In this document: positions 5,933 through 9,364 of the stretch, one piece after another
How the letters are laid out: every line of letters begins with the position of its first letter
Numbering within the stretch: the stretch's first letter is position 1
NCBI GenBank assembly: GCA_913053665.1
Contig: CAJXGR010000104.1
Coordinates: forward strand, 1-9,364
Source of the DNA: an uncultured Spirochaetia bacterium
GTDB taxonomy: Bacteria > Spirochaetota > UBA6919
DNA length: 9,364 nucleotides
Direction: 5' to 3'
Made by a program: the position numbers and the translations under genes
The notes under the pieces: model-generated
Databases searched by the model: none
Seen by the model: the letters and a program-made list of their open reading frames with translations, nothing else
Told to the model about the DNA's origin: nothing

Positions 5933-5969
5933 TGTCACGATGTTCATAAATATAGTAGTGGTCGTGACA
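5933..5969. repeat. 8-bp inverted repeat TGTCACGA...TCGTGACA
   Basis: TGTCACGA (5933-5940) and TCGTGACA (5962-5969) are perfect inverted copies 21 nt apart, a half-site spacing of about 2.8 helical turns. The pair lies between the rhomboid stop and the zinc-ribbon/TM gene. It could be an operator for that gene or an RNA hairpin. No flanking U-tract on the minus strand supports a terminator. Confidence 0.4.
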
Positions 5970-6048
5970 AAAAGACTACCGGATATTAAGTATACATAAA
6001 AAGTGGGGAAATGTCTATCAGAAATTACAACGTATTGTAAAGCAAGAC

Positions 6049-6891
6049 TCAATCATCAGATTTGCTGTTGTAGTCCATGCTCACCTTATCGAGAAACTCT
6101 TTCTCCTTCCTGGTGAGTGAGCCCAGGCCATCCCTGGAGACTTTATCCAAAAGATCATCCACCTTATCCTTCACCCAATCATCCTTATAGATCACCTTCT
6201 GCTCCTTTTTCTGCTCTTTTTTCTGTTGCTTTTTCTCTTTTCTTTTAGTTGAAACACGCTCAGTCTTGTCACTAAGAAATTGGAAGAAGGAGCCGAAAAT
6301 TGCATAACGTCTATGCACGATTTGCAGGTAAAGAAAGCCAATGACTGCCCCCATGAGGTGGGCAAAGTGAGCTGTATTATCACCCGCTTGAGTTCTGATG
6401 CTGGATAACACGCCAAAAGCCATCATAATGAGGATAAGATATTTTGCCCTGATTGGGAAGATTCCTAAAAAATAAATCTCGGCATTGGGCCAAAAATAGG
6501 CAAAAGAAACAAAAATAGCATAAACCCCTGCAGAAGCTCCAAGCAACCCTCCAAACGGCATAAATAATAGATATATAATACCTGCTCCTACCCCCGATAT
6601 GAAGTAAAGGCTTAAAAAGTTTTTAGTGCCAAACTGCTGCTCATAGTAGGTTCCAAACATCCAAACGCCAAACATATTGAAGAGAATATGGAAAAAGCCC
6701 TCATGCATAAACATGTAAGATATGGGCTGCCACGGCATAAAGCCTGCTCTAAAGGGTTTTAAGACAAAAAGAACTTCAATGAGAGGAGTTAAGTATTGGA
6801 GTACAAAAAATCCCGTAGTAACGATCAGAACCCACTTGACACCTGGTGTAATTTTCCCGGGACCAATCCTCATTGTTGTCTGTCTATACAT
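6049..6891 (-). CDS. Rhomboid family intramembrane serine protease with DUF6576-like tail
   Basis: A 280-aa polytopic protein. The rhomboid core is complete: HILFNMFGVWMFG (His68, Asn72 of the oxyanion region), GASAGVYA with nucleophile Ser120, and AHLMGAVIG with catalytic His178, set in six hydrophobic helices between about residues 18 and 192. A very basic linker (about 216-236) is followed by a C-terminal segment, DDWVKDKVDDLLDKVSRDGL then SLTRKEKEFLD (237-268), which resembles the DUF6576 helical tail found on many bacterial rhomboids. It cleaves membrane proteins within the bilayer; the substrate is unknown. The start at 6891 has GAGG 10 nt upstream. Met7 is a possible alternative but lacks a ribosome site. 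It is transcribed divergently from holB across a 151-nt gap. Confidence 0.92.
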   Translation of the reverse strand: MYRQTTMRIGPGKITPGVKWVLIVTTGFFVLQYLTPLIEVLFVLKPFRAGFMPWQPISYMFMHEGFFHILFNMFGVWMFGTYYEQQFGTKNFLSLYFISGVGAGIIYLLFMPFGGLLGASAGVYAIFVSFAYFWPNAEIYFLGIFPIRAKYLILIMMAFGVLSSIRTQAGDNTAHFAHLMGAVIGFLYLQIVHRRYAIFGSFFQFLSDKTERVSTKRKEKKQQKKEQKKEQKVIYKDDWVKDKVDDLLDKVSRDGLGSLTRKEKEFLDKVSMDYNSKSDD

Positions 6892-6915
6892 GAATATTTA
6901 TCCTCAAGATTTCGT

Positions 6916-6944
6916 ATCATATAATTTACTAAGATAATAATAAA
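6916..6944 (-). promoter_or_regulatory. Likely promoter of the rhomboid gene
   Basis: On the minus strand TATGAT (6921-6916) lies 17 nt downstream of TTTATT (6944-6939). The predicted start near 6909 leaves a leader of about 18 nt that contains the GAGG ribosome site. The -10 is good and the -35 weak. The surrounding divergent region is very AT-rich. Confidence 0.4.
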
Positions 6945-7007
6945 ATACAATATCAATGACAAGTTTTCTATAAAGCCTCCCATAACATTTCCAAGCTTCA
7001 TTTTACC

Positions 7008-7036
7008 TTGATTTTCCATGAATATTCTATTATCTT
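7008..7036 (+). promoter_or_regulatory. Promoter of the delta' gene, apparently leaderless
   Basis: TTGATT (7008-7013) and TATCTT (7031-7036) are 17 nt apart. The expected start is close to 7043, which is the A of the gene's ATG. An overlapping TATTAT (7028-7033) would start only about 3 nt earlier. No Shine-Dalgarno precedes the ATG, which agrees with a leaderless message. Confidence 0.4.
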
Positions 7037-7042
7037 GAGTTC

Positions 7043-8314
7043 ATGTCATTCAATAATATTTTAGGCCAAACTTTAGCCATCGCCACCATCAGGAACGGGC
7101 TGACTCATGAGAACCTGTCCCAAAGCCTGTTGTTCCACGGCCCAAAGTCATGCGGGAAGATGACGGTGGCATTAAGTCTCGCTAAAGCACTGAACTGCCT
7201 TGAATTAAAGAACGACTTCTGTGATCATTGTCTGTCCTGCCGGAAAATCAATCGCTTCCTCCACCCGGATGTCTACGTGGTCAACACAGACAATGCGTTC
7301 AACAAGATCAAAGGACTCCTTCATCATCGTCCTGAGACCCTGTCCCCCCAATGGCTCAAGGCTATATCCTTTTACTTGAATGATTTATACCATCAATACA
7401 CCTCGCAGTACTTCGCTTTGAGGGGATCGATTAAAACTAAAAAGAAAGCCCAAAGTGACCTTCAGGATAAAATTACAGAACACAAACAGATACTAAGCCA
7501 GTTGCAGAAAGCAGACCAGAGAGAGTTCACTCCAAAAGACCTCAAGGACTTGGACAAGATATACAGATTGACTCAAACCATTTATGACAGCCTTATTCTG
7601 GATAATATCCCAGTGGAAACCATCCGCCAATTGATTAAAAAGATTTATGTGAAACCCCTGGAGGCCAAGACGAAAGTATTTATCATCAACGGCCTGGAAT
7701 GGATGAAGGAAGAAGGCAGTAACACCTTTCTGAAGGCCATTGAAGAACCACCCCCTCAAAACGTCATAATTCTGATCACGGAACGGGTCGACTTGATCCT
7801 CCCCACTATCCGATCACGGTGCTTTCAACTGCCTTTTCAACCCTTAAATCTTCATGATCAGCAAGTTTTGGTGACGGAGAAATTGGGTATAGGAAATATT
7901 ACACAAAACCCATCAGCCCGTAATCTATGGGATCATCTAAAAGAAACAGACAGGTCCAATCAAGCTGATCAACTTGTGAGAGACTTCTATCAGACTGTAG
8001 CAGTGAATTATCAAAAAGGCAACGCACTGTTTTATTTTATAGACAGGATTTTAGAACATTGCGATTTAAATGAGTTCTTCTACGCCTTGTTTGACACCTT
8101 CCGTATGGCAAAGCGAGTCAAGTATGGGGTTCAAACATTGGATGAGAATACGAATCCCCTGTATCTTTTGCCGGACAAGGCCATTGACAAGCTGGTTCAG
8201 GAGGGGGAAGACCTGTTGCCGAAGATCATTACCTTTAATCTAAACCCCTCACTGGCTCTCACAGCCTATCTCATGAAGGTTTCCCGGCTTCTTTTATCAG
8301 CCCGGAGGAAATAG
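7043..8314 (+). CDS. holB: DNA polymerase III subunit delta'-like clamp-loader protein
   Basis: A 423-aa AAA+ clamp-loader protein. It starts FNNILGQ (the usual 'F..IIGQ' opening). It has a Walker A-like GPKSCGKMT (33-41), a zinc module C52/C60/C63/C66 (CDHCLSC), VFIINGLEWM (212-221) in the Walker B place, FLKAIEEPPPQNVIILIT (229-246) and IRSRCFQL (256-263) with the SRC arginine finger. The zinc module is shared by DnaX and delta'. The altered Walker motifs (Met at the usual Thr of GKT; Asn216 for the Walker B Asp) and the absence of a long tau-like C-terminus favour delta' over DnaX. It helps open the sliding clamp and load it on DNA. An insertion of roughly 95 residues (about 90-187), rich in charged residues and probably helical, separates the zinc module from VETIRQLI, which makes it longer than the usual ~330 aa. 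It ends 7 nt from the convergent PIN gene, with no terminator between. Confidence 0.85.
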   Translation: MSFNNILGQTLAIATIRNGLTHENLSQSLLFHGPKSCGKMTVALSLAKALNCLELKNDFCDHCLSCRKINRFLHPDVYVVNTDNAFNKIKGLLHHRPETLSPQWLKAISFYLNDLYHQYTSQYFALRGSIKTKKKAQSDLQDKITEHKQILSQLQKADQREFTPKDLKDLDKIYRLTQTIYDSLILDNIPVETIRQLIKKIYVKPLEAKTKVFIINGLEWMKEEGSNTFLKAIEEPPPQNVIILITERVDLILPTIRSRCFQLPFQPLNLHDQQVLVTEKLGIGNITQNPSARNLWDHLKETDRSNQADQLVRDFYQTVAVNYQKGNALFYFIDRILEHCDLNEFFYALFDTFRMAKRVKYGVQTLDENTNPLYLLPDKAIDKLVQEGEDLLPKIITFNLNPSLALTAYLMKVSRLLLSARRK

Positions 8315-8321
8315 GATCAAA

Positions 8322-8696
8322 CTACCATGCAGACTGAATCTTTGGATGGTTCACAATCTCCTGATCTTTTGTAATGACTGATAGATTGTTTTGGATGGCA
8401 TAGGCACAGATCATGGCATCGTGAATGGATAATTCAGTGAGGCAATAATCAAAAAGTTCTATCGTAAAGTCTTGTAGGTGCCAATGATCTAAACACTCAA
8501 TATCACTTTTAAGGTCATTTCCACTACACGATATTTTTCCTTTATGATACAGATAATTCGTTTCAATGATTACAAGAATCGGTATGTGGATATGATTATT
8601 ACTATCCAGGAACAACTCTTTTGCTTTCTGACTCAATGACTTATTATTCGTGACAAACCAGATCAGCGGGTGAGTATCCGTTACATATTCAATCAC
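8322..8696 (-). CDS. PIN-domain ribonuclease, VapC-like toxin
   Basis: A 124-aa single PIN domain with the four acidic residues of the active site in place: TDTHPLIW (Asp7), IIETNYLY (Glu45), IHDAMICAYA (Asp93) and ITKDQEI (Asp111). The sequence closely follows the 'DTHxLIW' branch of PIN toxins, which are Mg-dependent RNases, often cutting tRNA or rRNA and held in check by a paired antitoxin. Translation must begin at GTG (8696), one nucleotide after the stop of the upstream gene; AGGA lies 11 nt before it. Tight spacing implies translational coupling to the upstream gene, as expected of a toxin-antitoxin operon. It converges with holB, stops 7 nt apart. The toxin role is inferred from the domain and the arrangement. 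Confidence 0.85.
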   Translation of the reverse strand: MIEYVTDTHPLIWFVTNNKSLSQKAKELFLDSNNHIHIPILVIIETNYLYHKGKISCSGNDLKSDIECLDHWHLQDFTIELFDYCLTELSIHDAMICAYAIQNNLSVITKDQEIVNHPKIQSAW

Positions 8697-8697
8697 T

Positions 8698-9072
8698 TTA
8701 TTTGAGTTCCTGATCCTTGACCTGGTCTTTCATCTCTTGAAAATCCCTGTCGGCAGCATCTCCGGTATACCGTCCCAATAGGTCACGGGAGGATTCAGGA
8801 CTTGGTAAAATGTTCTGTAGAGCCTCAATAAGTTTCTCACGGTGTTTGTCTTTCAACAGTTTTTCCTGAAAGGCTTTAATCAGTAGTTCTATAAAGAGGT
8901 CTGCCTCAATGAGTAAAGGTCTATTGGGATATCTACCTTCCAGAGTGTAATAACAGAGACGTAAGGCTTCAAAAGGTTCATTATTATCGCCCTGGAATTC
9001 CGATAAATCAATTTGTGGGGTATAATATTCATGTTGTAGCTTAACTTTTTTGATCGTCTTAATAGTTTTCAA
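8698..9072 (-). CDS. Protein of unknown family, candidate antitoxin of the PIN toxin
   Basis: A 124-aa protein directly upstream of the PIN gene (1-nt gap), in the place of an antitoxin. It does not show the AbrB, Phd/YefM, RHH or HTH N-terminus usual for VapB. Instead it has a basic start (KTIKTIKKVKL), a Tyr/acidic stretch (EYYTPQIDLSEFQGDNNEPF), a predicted helical middle (LLIEADLFIELLIKAFQEKL then KHREKLIEALQNIL) and a polar acidic C-terminus (DFQEMKDQVKDQELK). I chose the TTG at 9072 because AAGAGG lies 6 nt before it. An in-frame TTG at 9087 would add five residues but has no ribosome site and lies only some 10 nt from the predicted transcript start. Antitoxin function is inferred from position only. 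Confidence 0.7.
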   Translation of the reverse strand: MKTIKTIKKVKLQHEYYTPQIDLSEFQGDNNEPFEALRLCYYTLEGRYPNRPLLIEADLFIELLIKAFQEKLLKDKHREKLIEALQNILPSPESSRDLLGRYTGDAADRDFQEMKDQVKDQELK

Positions 9073-9103
9073 GAAAAACCTCTTCAAGCCGTGGTCTATT
9101 TAA

Positions 9104-9132
9104 AATATAGCAAATATGGCCTATCAAGTCAA
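9104..9132 (-). promoter_or_regulatory. Strong sigma70-type promoter of the PIN/partner pair
   Basis: On the minus strand TTGACT (9132-9127), a 17-nt spacer and TATATT (9109-9104) make a near-consensus promoter. Transcription should begin around 9097, giving a leader of about 25 nt to the TTG at 9072. An imperfect palindrome CTATTTAAAATATAG (9096-9110) overlaps the -10 and could be an operator for autoregulation. Confidence 0.65.
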
Positions 9133-9144
9133 CTTTCTTCTTAC

Positions 9145-9198
9145 TATTTTTCATGAAAGGTACCAAGAAACGGATTCGTGTTATTTTTCATTGAAGGT
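9145..9198. repeat. Pair of 17-bp direct repeats upstream of the PIN-pair promoter
   Basis: TATTTTTCATGAAAGGT (9145-9161) and TATTTTTCATTGAAGGT (9182-9198) agree at 15 of 17 positions with starts 37 nt apart. They lie just upstream of the -35 box of the minus-strand promoter. They may be regulator sites or simple AT-rich similarity. GAAACGG (9167-9173) and CCGTTTC (9202-9208) also form a 7-bp inverted pair here. The rest of 9199-9299 shows nothing I can name. Confidence 0.4.
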
Positions 9199-9299
9199 CT
9201 CCCGTTTCCTTATAACATCTCGAAAAAGCTAATCAGTTTAAACCCTGGTAATAAACGTTCAGAGATATTTGCTTGTATGAAGTAGGTTTAAAGAATCTG

Positions 9300-9364
9300 T
9301 CGCATTAGCATCACGTTGTAGGGGCGACCCGGCGGGTCGCCCCTACAACGTGATGCTAATGCGA
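9300..9364. repeat. Perfect 31-bp inverted repeat ending at the window edge
   Basis: The arm at 9300-9330 is the exact reverse complement of 9334-9364, with only GGC between. The inner part, GTAGGGGCGACCC, is the GC-rich core shared with the palindrome at 1077-1106. The outer part, TCGCATTAGCATCACG, has no match elsewhere in the window. It could be a REP/MITE-like element, or a fold-back created at a contig end, because it stops on the very last base. Confidence 0.85.

Noticed and set aside
5852..6052. Minus-strand 66-aa frame overlapping the rhomboid stop
   Set aside because: TTG start, no ribosome site, no recognisable domain, and it crosses a terminator-like hairpin and an inverted repeat. 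A tiny gene coupled to the rhomboid cannot be fully excluded.
6192..6416. Minus-strand 74-aa frame within the rhomboid gene
   Set aside because: It is an out-of-frame shadow of the rhomboid coding sequence, basic only because it overlaps the Lys-rich linker.
9073..9087. Upstream TTG start (9087) for the candidate antitoxin
   Set aside because: It has no ribosome site and would lie only about 10 nt from the predicted transcript start; the TTG at 9072 has AAGAGG at good spacing.

Overview
The window is chromosomal-type bacterial DNA of moderate to low GC, probably 40-45% by eye. Most genes lie on the minus strand; only the DNA polymerase III delta'-like gene is on the plus strand. Genes are short and well packed, and most minus-strand genes have a recognisable GGAG/GAGG-type ribosome binding site. 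The source is not certain. A YpdA-type flavoprotein, a rhomboid with a DUF6576-like tail, a STAS protein, Uma2, and REP-like palindromes of the GTAGGGGYGACCC type would fit a free-living spirochaete or a similar environmental lineage. This is inference, not a firm identification.

Layout. Positions 1-1106 look like an accessory edge: an N-terminal fragment of an IS-type integrase running off the left end, a Uma2-family nuclease, and two REP-like palindromes. Positions 1133-2269 hold a four-helix membrane protein with a long cytoplasmic or periplasmic coiled coil, preceded by a 71-aa putative zinc-ribbon protein. Positions 2490-3032 hold a STAS-domain protein followed 24 nt later by a 57-aa zinc-ribbon protein that is hidden beneath a spurious antisense reading frame. 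After a 349-bp gene-free stretch with an orphan plus-strand terminator come a YpdA-like flavoprotein (3382-4356), a calcineurin-type metallophosphoesterase (4463-5224), a zinc-ribbon/TM/coiled-coil protein (5428-5844) and a rhomboid protease (6049-6891). A divergent promoter region separates the rhomboid from holB (7043-8314).

The right edge (8322-9364) is a toxin-antitoxin-like pair with a clear sigma70-type promoter: a 124-aa protein of unknown family followed by a PIN-domain (VapC-like) nuclease. The window ends exactly on the last base of a perfect 31-bp inverted repeat.

How the genes work together: there is no single pathway. The centre is housekeeping-like (clamp loading, intramembrane proteolysis, phosphoester hydrolysis, thiol/redox flavoenzyme, STAS signalling). 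Both ends carry mobile or selfish-type modules (integrase fragment, Uma2, PIN pair, REP palindromes). The best candidates for something undescribed are the unfamiliar partner of the PIN toxin, the orphan terminator (possible small RNA) at 3245-3300, the hidden small zinc-ribbon gene, and the terminal palindrome. I see no CRISPR array, tRNA or rRNA.
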